The position numbers and the translations under genes are program-made. From Clostridium sp. CAG:138 (lineage in GTDB: Bacteria; Bacillota; Clostridia; Christensenellales; CAG-138), in the NCBI GenBank assembly GCA_000435055.1, contig FR879688.1:1-11611 (forward strand): a stretch of 11,611 nt of DNA. Reading direction: 5' to 3'. The notes beneath the pieces were generated by a model. That model was given only the letters and a program-made list of their open reading frames with translations. It made no database searches and was not told the origin of the DNA. This document shows, one piece after another, positions 1-6,789 of the stretch. How positions within the stretch are numbered: position 1 is the stretch's first letter; every line of letters begins with the position of its first letter.

Positions 1-35
1 GAGCCGCAGTGAAACTGCGGCTCCGAACGGGCTTT
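1..35. terminator. Probable bidirectional intrinsic terminator, cut by window edge
   Basis: Bases 1-9 (GAGCCGCAG) and 15-23 (CTGCGGCTC) form a perfect 9-bp stem with a 5-base loop. The right arm is followed by CGAACGGG and then CTTTTT at 31-35. In the mirror direction, minus-strand RNA leaving mltG reads AAAAAGCCCGTTCG just before the stem, which is the A-tract plus outer stem of a long symmetric terminator. The matching outer left arm would lie before base 1, so it is inferred, not seen. The position, about 100 bases after the mltG stop, suits the end of that transcript and perhaps a convergent one from outside the window. Confidence 0.7.
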
Positions 36-124
36 TTAATCGGTCGGGGTTCGCTGCATGAGCAGCCGCATTTCACGGCGTTCAAACCGCTGACCGAACG
101 GGTAACCGAAGCATTTTGCATTCG

Positions 125-1417
125 TTACCAGAGCGGGCTGTATCTTGCAACGTTGCGATTGTGTTCCGCAAGCGTTTTTGCAAATATCAGCGCGCCGCTG
201 TCGGGATCCATAAGGCAGAAATAAAGGTAATTATCCGCAATGTATTCCGAGTTGGGATAGAGTGCAGCCTTGATTGCAGTATCGCCCGGATTGGAAACGG
301 GTCCTATTGGAAGCCCGGAATTTGTGTGTGTGTTGTAGCCGGACGGTGTTGCAAGCTGCTCTTCGGTCAGATGAAGCGAACCCGTTTTAAGAACGTATTC
401 AAGCGTTGCATCCGAGTCAAGGTTCATGTTTGCCTTCGTCCTGTTGCTGAAAACGGCCGAAACGCGATAGAAGTCATCCGAAACACGTGCTTCTTTCTCA
501 ATGACTGATGCAAGGGTAACAACATCGTACATACTCATGCCCAGTTCCTTGGCGCGTGCTGTGTAAACTTCACCGAATATTTGCTCAAATCGGTCAAGCA
601 TCTTGTCAATGATTGTTTCCTCCGAGGCATCCTCGTAAATATCATAGGTATCCGGGAAAAGGAATCCTTCGAGTCTGTAAGGCCGCTCACCGGTTTCATC
701 GGCGGGAATATCTTTGATGAACGGGTGATCCTTAACAAACATCTCACCGGTCACGCAGAGGGAGAGGAATTTGTCCGGGCTTTTCAGTATTCCGTCCGCA
801 ACAAGCTTATCGGCCATTGCTTCGATTGTCAGTCCCTCGGGAATCTGCAACTTAATGATTTTTCGCGGCGGCATACCGCGGCAAATCGTATCCACAATGT
901 CAGGAATGCTCATGTTGCGGGAAAGGACATATGTTCCCGCCTGCAAGCGGCTGGATTTACCGATAAAGTCAACGTAAATCTTGAAAACGGCTTTGTGCGG
1001 AATCAAACCGGGTGAATCCTCGCCTCCGGCCTCGTAAAGAATCTTTGCAACCGTGGATGCACCGCTGCCCTGCGGGATTGTAACAATGATCGGCGTGGAG
1101 TCGTTCGGGTCAACGGGCATGAGGTATTTGTTATAGATTTTTTTGCCGACGGTCGAAAGCAGCATGTAAGTGATGAACAGGCTTGCCGCAATGATAAAAG
1201 GAACGCGGACGATTTTCCAGATTTTCCAGAAGGTCTCGGAGCGTTTCCTTCGGTTGACATTTTCGGCGGGTTCATCTTCGTAATCACCGTATATATTAAA
1301 ATCCCGAGTTTCATCCGTGCGGGACTGTCTGCGTCCGCGCCATCCGGATGCACCGCCGCTGTCGGGGGCATAATTGGGCAGGGATTTTTGCCCCGTATTT
1401 CTGTTAAAAAACATCAT
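125..1417 (-). CDS. mltG: Endolytic transglycosylase MltG (YceG-like)
   Basis: This 430-residue protein matches the MltG family, membrane-bound lytic transglycosylases that cut nascent peptidoglycan strands and are thought to end glycan polymerisation. Residues 1-67 are a charged, low-complexity cytoplasmic tail rich in Arg, Asp and Glu. One membrane segment lies at about 71-90 (VPFIIAASLFITYMLLS), and the rest should be outside the membrane. A LysM-like part with QIPEGLTIEAMADKL (about 191-205) comes before the catalytic YceG domain, which has GFLFPDTY (251-258), LASVIEKEA (302-310, holding the candidate catalytic Glu) and TNSGLPIGPVSNPG (365-378). The C-terminus appears complete. The start is ATG at 1417, with a second ATG directly after it; GGAGG at 1429-1433 is 11 bases upstream, slightly long. 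The gene has its own promoter about 130 bases upstream. Family identity is secure; details of its regulation are inference. Confidence 0.93.
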   Translation of the reverse strand: MMFFNRNTGQKSLPNYAPDSGGASGWRGRRQSRTDETRDFNIYGDYEDEPAENVNRRKRSETFWKIWKIVRVPFIIAASLFITYMLLSTVGKKIYNKYLMPVDPNDSTPIIVTIPQGSGASTVAKILYEAGGEDSPGLIPHKAVFKIYVDFIGKSSRLQAGTYVLSRNMSIPDIVDTICRGMPPRKIIKLQIPEGLTIEAMADKLVADGILKSPDKFLSLCVTGEMFVKDHPFIKDIPADETGERPYRLEGFLFPDTYDIYEDASEETIIDKMLDRFEQIFGEVYTARAKELGMSMYDVVTLASVIEKEARVSDDFYRVSAVFSNRTKANMNLDSDATLEYVLKTGSLHLTEEQLATPSGYNTHTNSGLPIGPVSNPGDTAIKAALYPNSEYIADNYLYFCLMDPDSGALIFAKTLAEHNRNVARYSPLW

Positions 1418-1464
1418 GGTAAGGAATTCCTCCGAATAATCTTATAATCCTGCTGAAAGCTTTT

Positions 1465-1483
1465 TGCATAAACCCTGCATAAA
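1465..1483. repeat. Direct repeat TGCATAAA x2 in mltG leader
   Basis: TGCATAAA occurs at 1465-1472 and again at 1476-1483, separated by CCC, a period of 11 bases or about one helical turn. The repeat lies downstream of the predicted transcription start and about 50-65 bases before the mltG start codon. It could be a protein-binding site or chance; nothing else in the window repeats it. Confidence 0.35.
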
Positions 1484-1543
1484 ACTTCTTTGAAACATCG
1501 GCTGCGGCATGTGATGGTCCGTTTTCGAATGCTTCCGTAAGTA

Positions 1544-1572
1544 ATTATACACCAAACAGACGCACAACGCAA
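1544..1572 (-). promoter_or_regulatory. Sigma-A-type promoter for mltG
   Basis: On the minus strand, TTGCGT (1572-1567) is followed after exactly 17 bases by a perfect TATAAT (1549-1544). Transcription would start near 1537, giving an mltG leader of roughly 120 bases. This is the clearest promoter in the window and indicates that mltG can be expressed apart from the RNase J-YlbF pair upstream. Confidence 0.75.
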
Positions 1573-1625
1573 ATTCTGTCCGCAAAAAGTTTACAAAAAC
1601 GAATGCATTGTGCGTTATTCGGTGC

Positions 1626-1681
1626 GCCGCGCACGGTTTGGGCGCGGCTCGGGATTCTTTATTTATGCCCGAATATCGGGC
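1626..1681 (-). other. Two GC-rich hairpins after ylbF, terminator-like without U-tract
   Basis: Two perfect inverted repeats follow the ylbF stop. One is at 1667-1681 (GCCCGA/TCGGGC, 3-base loop). The other is at 1626-1632 with 1642-1648 (GCCGCGC/GCGCGGC, 9-base loop). On the minus strand neither is followed by a T-run; the first is followed by ATAAATAAAG. They could shield the 3' end or slow RNA polymerase, but a standard intrinsic terminator is not visible. The rest of the 287-base gap between ylbF and mltG holds the mltG promoter and leader. Confidence 0.35.
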
Positions 1682-1704
1682 AGCATTCAAAAATGCGGTG
1701 CATA

Positions 1705-2058
1705 TCAGTCTTCAAGAATGCTAAGGTCTGCATCAACGGCGGCGGCAAGTTGTCTGTATATATCGCCGAGAACGTTATTCAGTGCATACTGGGCGAACAG
1801 GTATTCGGACGCGGCAAAGTCGAGCTGAAGCAGCTCACCCATTTTTTGAAGCTTCGTCATTTCCTCGCGGCAATCCGCACCGGCAAGCGTTCCCGCCTGA
1901 ACACGGGTTTGCAGTATGCGGTATTCATCCAGCAAACGGCGCGTGCTTTCGTTTCCGTAAGCGCGTGTTTTGGCATCGAGATAAATCCGATGTTCGTCGG
2001 AATTGCGCAGAAGCTCTGCAAGTTCGTTCGTTTTTTGCTTTATGGCTTCGTTGTTCAT
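1705..2058 (-). CDS. ylbF: YlbF/YmcA-family protein
   Basis: This small, mostly helical protein of 117 residues has the length and character of the YlbF/YmcA (Com_YlbF) family: a helical N-terminus (about 4-30), a middle helix with RRLLDEYRILQTRVQAG (40-56) and a C-terminal helix with ASEYLFAQYALNNVL (83-97). In Bacillus subtilis, YlbF, YmcA and YaaT form the Ric complex, which affects RNase Y-dependent mRNA maturation, competence and biofilm formation. The start is ATG at 2058, with AAAGGAGG directly before it. A TTG at 2073 lies just ahead of that ribosome binding site and is rejected as a start. The gene follows RNase J by 37 bases, so co-transcription is likely. The family call is good; choosing YlbF over its paralogue YmcA is less certain. 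Confidence 0.8.
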   Translation of the reverse strand: MNNEAIKQKTNELAELLRNSDEHRIYLDAKTRAYGNESTRRLLDEYRILQTRVQAGTLAGADCREEMTKLQKMGELLQLDFAASEYLFAQYALNNVLGDIYRQLAAAVDADLSILED

Positions 2059-2095
2059 GATTCCTCCTTTCAATTGATGACGGGCTTAACATTGT

Positions 2096-3775
2096 TCAGC
2101 AGTCGATTTCAACAACGATCGGCAGAATGATGGGTGTGCGTTTTGTTTTGCTGAGCAAAAAACTCTTCATCCCGCTCTTCATGGATGCCTTGAATCCCGT
2201 CCAATCGCTCTTGCGGGATTGCTTTTCGGCAAGCTTTGATGCAAGGTCGAACGCGAACTCCTTTGCTTCGGCAATGAGCTCATCGGAATCTTTGATGTAA
2301 ACAAACCCGCGTGTGATGATTTCCGGAATGCCGAGCAGCTCTCCGGTGGATTTTTGCACGGGAACGATAATGGAAAACAATCCGTCCTGAGACAGCAGCC
2401 GACGTTCGCGCAGAACGGCCGCGCCGATGTCTCCGACACCGAGACCGTCGATAAGAATCGCGCCCGAGGGAACGGTGCCGTTTAGTTTTGCGCTGCGTTT
2501 GCCGAGTTCAAGCACATTGCCGTTGTCCATCATGAAAATATGTGAAGGGTCAATGCCCATTTCTTCGGCAAGCTGTGCGTTGCGGTAGAGATGACGCGTT
2601 TCTCCGTGAACGGGAATAAAATACTTCGGCTTTAAAAGACGGAACATAAGTTTGAGCTCCTCCCGCCTTGCGTGACCGGAAACATGAACATCCGCAAGCC
2701 TGTCGTAAACAACATTTGCGCCGCGCTGGAAAAGTTGGTTGATGACCCGTCCGACGCTTTTTTCGTTGCCGGGAATTGCCGAGGCGGAGATAATGACTGT
2801 GTCGCCTTTGCCGATTATCAGCTTGTGATTTGCGTTTGCCATGCGGAAAAGCCCGCTCATGGATTCTCCCTGGCTGCCCGTGGTAAGAACGCAGACACGG
2901 TTGTTCTCGTAGTTCTTGAGCTTTTCAAGCTCCACAACGCTGTCCTCAGGCAGTTCGAGATATCCGAGATCCTTTGCGATTTTCGTTATCATGACCATTG
3001 AACGCCCTTGGAAACAGATGACTCTGTTGTGCCGCACGGCGGTATCAACGACCTGTTGAATACGGTAAACATTGGATGCAAAGGATGCAACGATGATTCG
3101 CCCCTGCGCTTCGGTAAACACTTTTTCAAAGGTTTTGCCGAGTTCTTTTTCGGAAGGCGTAACTCCCGAAAGTTCAGCATTGGTGCTGTCCATCAAAAGC
3201 GCGAGAACGCCCTTTGTGCCGTAACGCGCAAAGCTGTTGATATCGATAGGCTCGTTGTCGATGGGAGTGTAGTCAACCTTGAAGTCGCCCGTATGAACGA
3301 TAATGCCGACGGGGGTTGTGACCGCAAGAGCGACCGCACCCGCAATGGAGTGACTGACCTTTATAAATTCGATTTTGAAGCATCCGATTTCAATAACGTC
3401 GCCCGCATTGATGCATTCAAGACATGTATCCTCAACATGATGTTCGTGCAGCTTGTGTTCAATCAGCGCAAGGGTGAATTTGGTTCCGAAAACGGGTACT
3501 TTAAATTTTTCCAATGCATAGGATATTGCGCCGATATGATCCTCGTGCCCGTGTGTGATGATGAATGCGCGAAGGCGTTCGGCATTCTGCTCAAGGTAAC
3601 TCATATCGGGAATGACCATGTCGATTCCGGGCATTTCTTCGTCGGGAAACGCAAGCCCGCAGTCGATAACGATAATGTCCTCGTTGTATTCAAGTACGGT
3701 CATGTTTTTTCCGATTTCGCCCAGTCCGCCGAGCGGAATGATTTTCAGTTGGGGTGCTGTGGATTTTCTTGCCAA
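2096..3775 (-). CDS. rnjA: Ribonuclease J
   Basis: The 559-residue product is a complete RNase J, a metallo-beta-lactamase/beta-CASP ribonuclease with 5'-3' exonuclease and endonuclease activity in mRNA decay and rRNA maturation. Visible motifs are HGHEDH (75-80, two-metal site), SHS (141-143), HTGDFKVD (161-168, metal-ligand Asp), TTGSQGE (298-304), HVSGHA (364-369) and IPVHGE (387-392). The C-terminal part (about 440-559) fits the family tail domain. The chosen start is TTG at 3775 because AAAGGAG lies 7 bases upstream and the protein then begins at the family's usual place, just before KIIPLGGLGEIGKN. A longer in-frame ATG start at 3961 would add 62 residues with no family resemblance and no ribosome binding site. 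After SHS the sequence reads IAGA rather than the IPD common in RNase J1; this is probably lineage variation. The name rnjA rather than rnjB is by default. Confidence 0.93.
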   Translation of the reverse strand: MARKSTAPQLKIIPLGGLGEIGKNMTVLEYNEDIIVIDCGLAFPDEEMPGIDMVIPDMSYLEQNAERLRAFIITHGHEDHIGAISYALEKFKVPVFGTKFTLALIEHKLHEHHVEDTCLECINAGDVIEIGCFKIEFIKVSHSIAGAVALAVTTPVGIIVHTGDFKVDYTPIDNEPIDINSFARYGTKGVLALLMDSTNAELSGVTPSEKELGKTFEKVFTEAQGRIIVASFASNVYRIQQVVDTAVRHNRVICFQGRSMVMITKIAKDLGYLELPEDSVVELEKLKNYENNRVCVLTTGSQGESMSGLFRMANANHKLIIGKGDTVIISASAIPGNEKSVGRVINQLFQRGANVVYDRLADVHVSGHARREELKLMFRLLKPKYFIPVHGETRHLYRNAQLAEEMGIDPSHIFMMDNGNVLELGKRSAKLNGTVPSGAILIDGLGVGDIGAAVLRERRLLSQDGLFSIIVPVQKSTGELLGIPEIITRGFVYIKDSDELIAEAKEFAFDLASKLAEKQSRKSDWTGFKASMKSGMKSFLLSKTKRTPIILPIVVEIDC

Positions 3776-3790
3776 ATTTTTCTCCTTTCG
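3776..3790 (-). promoter_or_regulatory. Ribosome binding site fixing the TTG start of RNase J
   Basis: The minus strand reads AAAGGAG, seven bases, then TTG at 3775. No comparable site stands before the in-frame ATG codons at 3961 or 3835. This decides for the TTG start and the 559-residue form. Confidence 0.8.
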
Positions 3791-3910
3791 GTGCACGGCA
3801 AAGCAGGATGCAGAAATAACCGTCCGAGCAAGCATCACGCGAAGGGTTCGCAGAAATGAACATTTCGCCGCCGCAGCAAAAAACGCTGTGTGCCGGAATT
3901 GTTCGGTCGT

Positions 3911-3939
3911 ATTATGCGAAAACCCGAGCTGCGCAAAAA
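3911..3939 (-). promoter_or_regulatory. Possible weak promoter for RNase J
   Basis: Within the 250-base gap between the ABC-F stop and the RNase J start, the minus strand has TTTTTG (3939-3934), 17 bases, then CATAAT (3916-3911). The -10 box is one mismatch from consensus; the -35 box is poor. A start near 3904 would give a leader of about 130 bases. The assignment is weak, and the same T-run could belong to the terminator-like element just upstream. Confidence 0.3.
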
Positions 3940-3963
3940 CGATGAAGATCGTGCGCGTCATCG
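3935..3963 (-). terminator. Weak terminator-like hairpin after the ABC-F gene
   Basis: On the minus strand CGATGA (3963-3958) and TCATCG (3945-3940) can pair around a 12-base loop, directly followed by TTTTT (3939-3935). The stem is only 6 bp and the loop is large, so termination would be inefficient. It is the only U-tailed hairpin I see between the ABC-F gene and RNase J. It overlaps the -35 box of the candidate promoter. Confidence 0.3.
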
Positions 3964-4025
3964 ACTGCTCCGAATGTCGTGCAAATTTCGGTTGTCTATT
4001 TTTTTAAACAAGCGGGCGGCAAGCT

Positions 4026-5954
4026 TCAGTCGTCAGCTGAAGTCAGTTCGGCAAGACGTTCTTCTGCCGCTTCCCACTTCTTATAAAGTTCATCAATCTG
4101 CTGCCTTTTTTCTGCAGCTTTTTCAGAAAGTTCGCAAGCCTTTTTGTAATCTGAAGCGATATAGGGCTTTGCAAGCTCTTCATTAATTTCGTCAAGTTCC
4201 GCCTCGGCCTTTGAAACGGCAGCCTCGCAGCGTGCGGCTTCTCCCTTTGCGCGGTTGAGAATGCTCTGCTGCTGTTTGCGTTCGCGGTAATCCAGCGCAT
4301 TGCGGGATTGAGTGCGCTTTTGCTCGTCCGCCTGTGCGCGGCTTTCGTTAACGGCTGCAATATAGTCGTCATACCCGCCGATGTATTCCTGAAGTCCGTT
4401 CGGCGTCATATGCAGAATGCGGTCGGCAAGCCGATTCACAAGATAACGGTCGTGCGTCACGATGAGCATAGTGCCGTTGTAGCCTTCGAGTGCGGCTTCA
4501 AGTGCTTCGCGTGAGGCAATGTCAAGATGGTTTGTCGGCTCGTCAAGCAGCAAAAGGTTCGCCTTCGTCAGCATGAGTTTAAGCAGCTGAACACGCGCAG
4601 CTTCGCCGCCGGAGAGCAGTTTTATCTGTTTTTCAATTTCATCGCCGCGAAACAGGAATGCCGCAAGCGCGTTGCATATATCTTTATGCGAAATTGTCGT
4701 ATAATATCTGTCCCAAACTTCGCGCAGAACGGTTGCTTCCGGATCAAGCGAAGTCATTGTCTGTTCGTAATACGCTTCTTCAACATGCGAACCAAGGTAA
4801 TAACTGCCTTCGGTCGGGCGTATGCGTCCCGCAAGAATATTCAGCAGCGTTGTTTTTCCGCAGCCGTTATCGCCGAGCAAAAACACTTTCTCGCCTTTTT
4901 TTATCAGCATGTCAACATTGCGGAAAACGAGCTTGCCGTCAAATGACTTTGCAAGCTTTTTTGCAGCAAGAACATCGTTGCCGCCGACTTCCTTCGCCTC
5001 AAAATGAAAATGTATGGAGGCGCTGTCGCGTTCGGGCTCAACAAGGGTTGCTTTTAGCCTGTCCGCCTGCTTCTGTTTTGATGCGGCGGTAATAAAATTT
5101 CGCTCCTGCCCCCAACGCCGCTGCTGTTCAACGATGCCTTCGATGCGCTTGATTTCTTTTTTTGTGCGCAGATACTGCCGCATTTCAAGTTCACGCGCCG
5201 TGCTTCGCAGTTCGAGATGCCGCGAATAATTTCCCTTGGAAATAAAAAGTCTGCGATCCTTAAGCTCCATGGTTCGGTTTGTGACCTTGTCAAGAAAATA
5301 CCTGTCGTGAGAAATAACTATGAACGAACCGCGGTATGCGCTCAAAAAGTTTTCAAGCCATTCGATAGCGGATATATCAAGGTGATTGGTAGGCTCATCC
5401 AAAAGCAAAAGGTTTGCATCGGAAAGCAGCAGCTTTGCAAGCTGAGCCTTGTTGCGCTGTCCTCCGCTGAAAGAGTTTATGCTTCGCGAAAGCTCATCTT
5501 CGGTGAACCCGAGTCCGAGCAGAGTGGAGCGGGTGCGCGCGCGATAGGTTGAGCCGCCGTCCGCCCAGTATTTTTCGTTCAGCGCATGCTGCCTTTCGAT
5601 AAGCTTCGGGTCAACATCGCCGCCTGCGGCGGCGATTTCGGAATTAATCCTGTCGGTTTCAGCCTCAATTGCGGAAAGCTCCGAAAAAACCTGAAGAACA
5701 TAGTCGAACAGGGAACAGACTTCGGCAGAAACATTTTGATTCATGCTGCCGATTTTTGTTCCGCCCGGAATGTTGACAGTGCCTTCATCGGCCTGCTCTT
5801 CGCCGAGAAGAATGCGGAAAAGCGTGGATTTGCCGCAGCCGTTGACGCCGACAAAGCCGATATGATCCCCGGATTCGACTTCAAAGGATACGTTTTCAAA
5901 AAGAACTCGGGTAACAAAAGATTTTTTTAAATTATGTACTGTTAATAAAGGCAT
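4026..5954 (-). CDS. ABC-F family ATP-binding protein
   Basis: The 642-residue protein has two ABC ATPase domains and no membrane segment, the layout of ABC-F factors, which bind the ribosomal E site and rescue stalled ribosomes or, in some members, give antibiotic resistance. Domain 1 has GVNGCGKST (36-44), SFSGGQ (161-166) and NLLLLDEPTNHLD (181-193); domain 2 has GDNGCGKTT (361-369), LLSGGE (446-451) and a second NLLLLDEPTNHLD (466-478). Both catalytic Glu residues (187, 472) are intact. The linker (about 225-325) is basic and helical, as expected for the P-site tRNA-interacting region. The C-terminal part (about 545-640) is a predicted coiled coil, as in Uup- or YdiF-like members. The start is ATG at 5954, with CAGGAG 6 bases upstream, and the product then begins MPLLTVHNLKKSF as usual. 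A TTG at 6032 is rejected. The subfamily cannot be fixed by eye, so no gene symbol is given. Confidence 0.92.
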   Translation of the reverse strand: MPLLTVHNLKKSFVTRVLFENVSFEVESGDHIGFVGVNGCGKSTLFRILLGEEQADEGTVNIPGGTKIGSMNQNVSAEVCSLFDYVLQVFSELSAIEAETDRINSEIAAAGGDVDPKLIERQHALNEKYWADGGSTYRARTRSTLLGLGFTEDELSRSINSFSGGQRNKAQLAKLLLSDANLLLLDEPTNHLDISAIEWLENFLSAYRGSFIVISHDRYFLDKVTNRTMELKDRRLFISKGNYSRHLELRSTARELEMRQYLRTKKEIKRIEGIVEQQRRWGQERNFITAASKQKQADRLKATLVEPERDSASIHFHFEAKEVGGNDVLAAKKLAKSFDGKLVFRNVDMLIKKGEKVFLLGDNGCGKTTLLNILAGRIRPTEGSYYLGSHVEEAYYEQTMTSLDPEATVLREVWDRYYTTISHKDICNALAAFLFRGDEIEKQIKLLSGGEAARVQLLKLMLTKANLLLLDEPTNHLDIASREALEAALEGYNGTMLIVTHDRYLVNRLADRILHMTPNGLQEYIGGYDDYIAAVNESRAQADEQKRTQSRNALDYRERKQQQSILNRAKGEAARCEAAVSKAEAELDEINEELAKPYIASDYKKACELSEKAAEKRQQIDELYKKWEAAEERLAELTSADD

Positions 5955-5977
5955 TGTGTACTCCTGAGGAAACCCGG

Positions 5978-6035
5978 ATTCGGTCTTTTTCGAAAAAACC
6001 GAATTAAGTCCGCTTAAGGTTTGCTTCCGCAAACC
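5978..6035 (-). promoter_or_regulatory. Two-hairpin leader before the ABC-F gene
   Basis: Two strong hairpins lie just upstream of the ABC-F ribosome binding site. The first on the minus strand (6035-6018) is GGTTTGC and GCAAACC around a 4-base loop. The second (6004-5978) pairs ATTCGGTTTTTT with AAAAAGACCGAAT around a small loop, about 12 bp with one wobble pair. The second ends about 10 bases before the CAGGAG site. Some ABC-F genes are controlled by attenuation in such leaders, but no leader peptide or clear terminator/antiterminator pair is visible here. Treat the regulatory role as inference. Confidence 0.45.
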
Positions 6036-6105
6036 GGCGGATTGTTCAGGGTGTTAAAAACAATTGTCCGTGCAGCGTGCCGTTGCCGGAACGGTAATGT
6101 TCATA

Positions 6106-6128
6106 TGAATCAAGCTCTGAATCAAGCC
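6106..6128. repeat. 12-base-period direct repeat TGAATCAAGC
   Basis: TGAATCAAGCT at 6106-6116 and TGAATCAAGCC at 6118-6128 repeat with a 12-base period in the SLOG to ABC-F gap. Function unknown; possibly a binding site or chance. Confidence 0.35.
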
Positions 6129-6139
6129 CTGCTCGGAGA

Positions 6140-6178
6140 CCTGACAAAGGTTTGTCAGGCTGCTGTCAAACCTTTTTT
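6140..6178 (+). terminator. Overlapping hairpins at the 3' end of the SLOG gene; plus-oriented terminator-like
   Basis: A perfect inverted repeat, CCTGACAAA (6140-6148) with TTTGTCAGG (6151-6159), lies about 7 bases after the SLOG stop. A second possible stem, GGTTTG (6149-6154) with CAAACC (6167-6172), shares one arm and includes the stop codon; on the plus strand it is followed by TTTTTT (6173-6178). As an intrinsic terminator it therefore points in the plus direction, against antisense transcription. On the minus strand the first hairpin has no T-run. The SLOG to ABC-F gap holds no convincing minus-strand terminator. Confidence 0.4.
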
Positions 6179-6711
6179 GCTGTCGGATTCAAAATGACGG
6201 TTCGCAGTCCGCGCCGTGCCGCCATGCCGACAGTTTGAAAAGTTCCGCCGGTTCGCCGCCCGTCGTAGACCGCAATAAGCATTGATGCATTTTCAACAAG
6301 AAAGCGGTTGCGCCGCTTCATGCAGCCGGCGCAGTATTCGGAACTGAGAACGATAACCGAATCGGCAGCGGCGGCAATTGCGGCCGACCTTGAATCGCGG
6401 GACGGGCAGGGAAAAACGCAGACCAATGCAATACCGGGCAGTGTTTCGCGCAATTGAAGCACCGCCTCGGCGGCATAGATATCCACTCCGGAAGCCATTC
6501 CGCTCAGAAAGCAGCGCTTTCCCTCGGCATATGCGCAGCGAATTGCGCGCAAAAGACCGGCTTTGAGCTTAAGACATTCATCGGAGCTTTCGTTGAATCC
6601 CCACGGAAGGGAATCCGCACGATGACCCGTAAATGCAACATTCAAAGCAGGGCAGGAAAGGGTGTTGTTTTGTTTACCCACGGATTCCGGGCGGCTGTCG
6701 CTGCAATTCAT
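6166..6711 (-). CDS. SLOG-fold protein, YpsA/DUF1273-like
   Basis: This 181-residue protein has the marks of the DUF1273 branch of the SLOG (SMF/DprA-LOG) superfamily, Rossmann-like proteins thought to bind or process nucleotide ligands. Visible are FTGHR (27-31), SGMASGVD (70-77) with a following Glu in the next helix (82), a Pro-rich turn VFPCPSRD (99-106), RNRFLVENASMLIAVYDG (134-151) and GGT (155-157), then MAARRG in the last helix. YpsA of B. subtilis has been linked to cell division and stress, but the biochemical role is unsettled. The ATG at 6711 has no evident ribosome binding site, and the first 22 residues before LNVAFTGHR are unlike the family, so the true start may be further in (a GTG at residue 11 is possible). 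It lies 78 bases after the P-loop gene. The fold is confident, the function unknown. Confidence 0.8.
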   Translation of the reverse strand: MNCSDSRPESVGKQNNTLSCPALNVAFTGHRADSLPWGFNESSDECLKLKAGLLRAIRCAYAEGKRCFLSGMASGVDIYAAEAVLQLRETLPGIALVCVFPCPSRDSRSAAIAAAADSVIVLSSEYCAGCMKRRNRFLVENASMLIAVYDGRRTGGTFQTVGMAARRGLRTVILNPTAKKV

Positions 6712-6718
6712 GGCAAAT

Positions 6719-6738
6719 AAAACCGGCTGTGCCGTTTT
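6719..6738 (-). other. Hairpin abutting the SLOG start codon
   Basis: On the minus strand AAAACGGC (6738-6731) and GCCGGTTTT (6727-6719) pair around the loop ACA with one bulged G, followed by ATTTGCC and then the ATG at 6711. The 3' arm plus following bases read TTTTATTT, so it could act as a weak terminator of the upstream transcript, or block ribosome entry at a gene with no clear ribosome binding site. The remaining bases 6739-6789 show nothing. Confidence 0.4.
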
Positions 6739-6789
6739 GCGGGCGTGAGACTTTGCGGGCGGTGCGAAACCGATTTATGCTTTATTGCA

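Noticed and set aside
1442..1690. 82-residue minus-strand frame between ylbF and mltG
   Set aside because: It spans the mltG promoter, starts at a TTG without a ribosome binding site, and has no family resemblance.
2059..2073. TTG start five codons upstream of the YlbF-family gene
   Set aside because: The extension would be encoded by the ribosome binding site AAAGGAGG itself.
1603..2130. 175-residue plus-strand frame opposite ylbF
   Set aside because: It is antisense to the YlbF-family gene, which has a strong ribosome binding site and a family match.
3008..3859. 283-residue open frame on the plus strand opposite RNase J
   Set aside because: It is a shadow of the RNase J codon pattern with no recognisable motif or ribosome binding site.
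4024..4042. 6-bp hairpin across the ABC-F stop codon
   Set aside because: It has no T-run on the minus strand and a short stem, most likely chance.
5955..6032. N-terminal extension of the ABC-F protein from TTG 6032
   Set aside because: It has no ribosome binding site, and the start codon lies inside a hairpin. ATG 5954 has CAGGAG and matches the family N-terminus.
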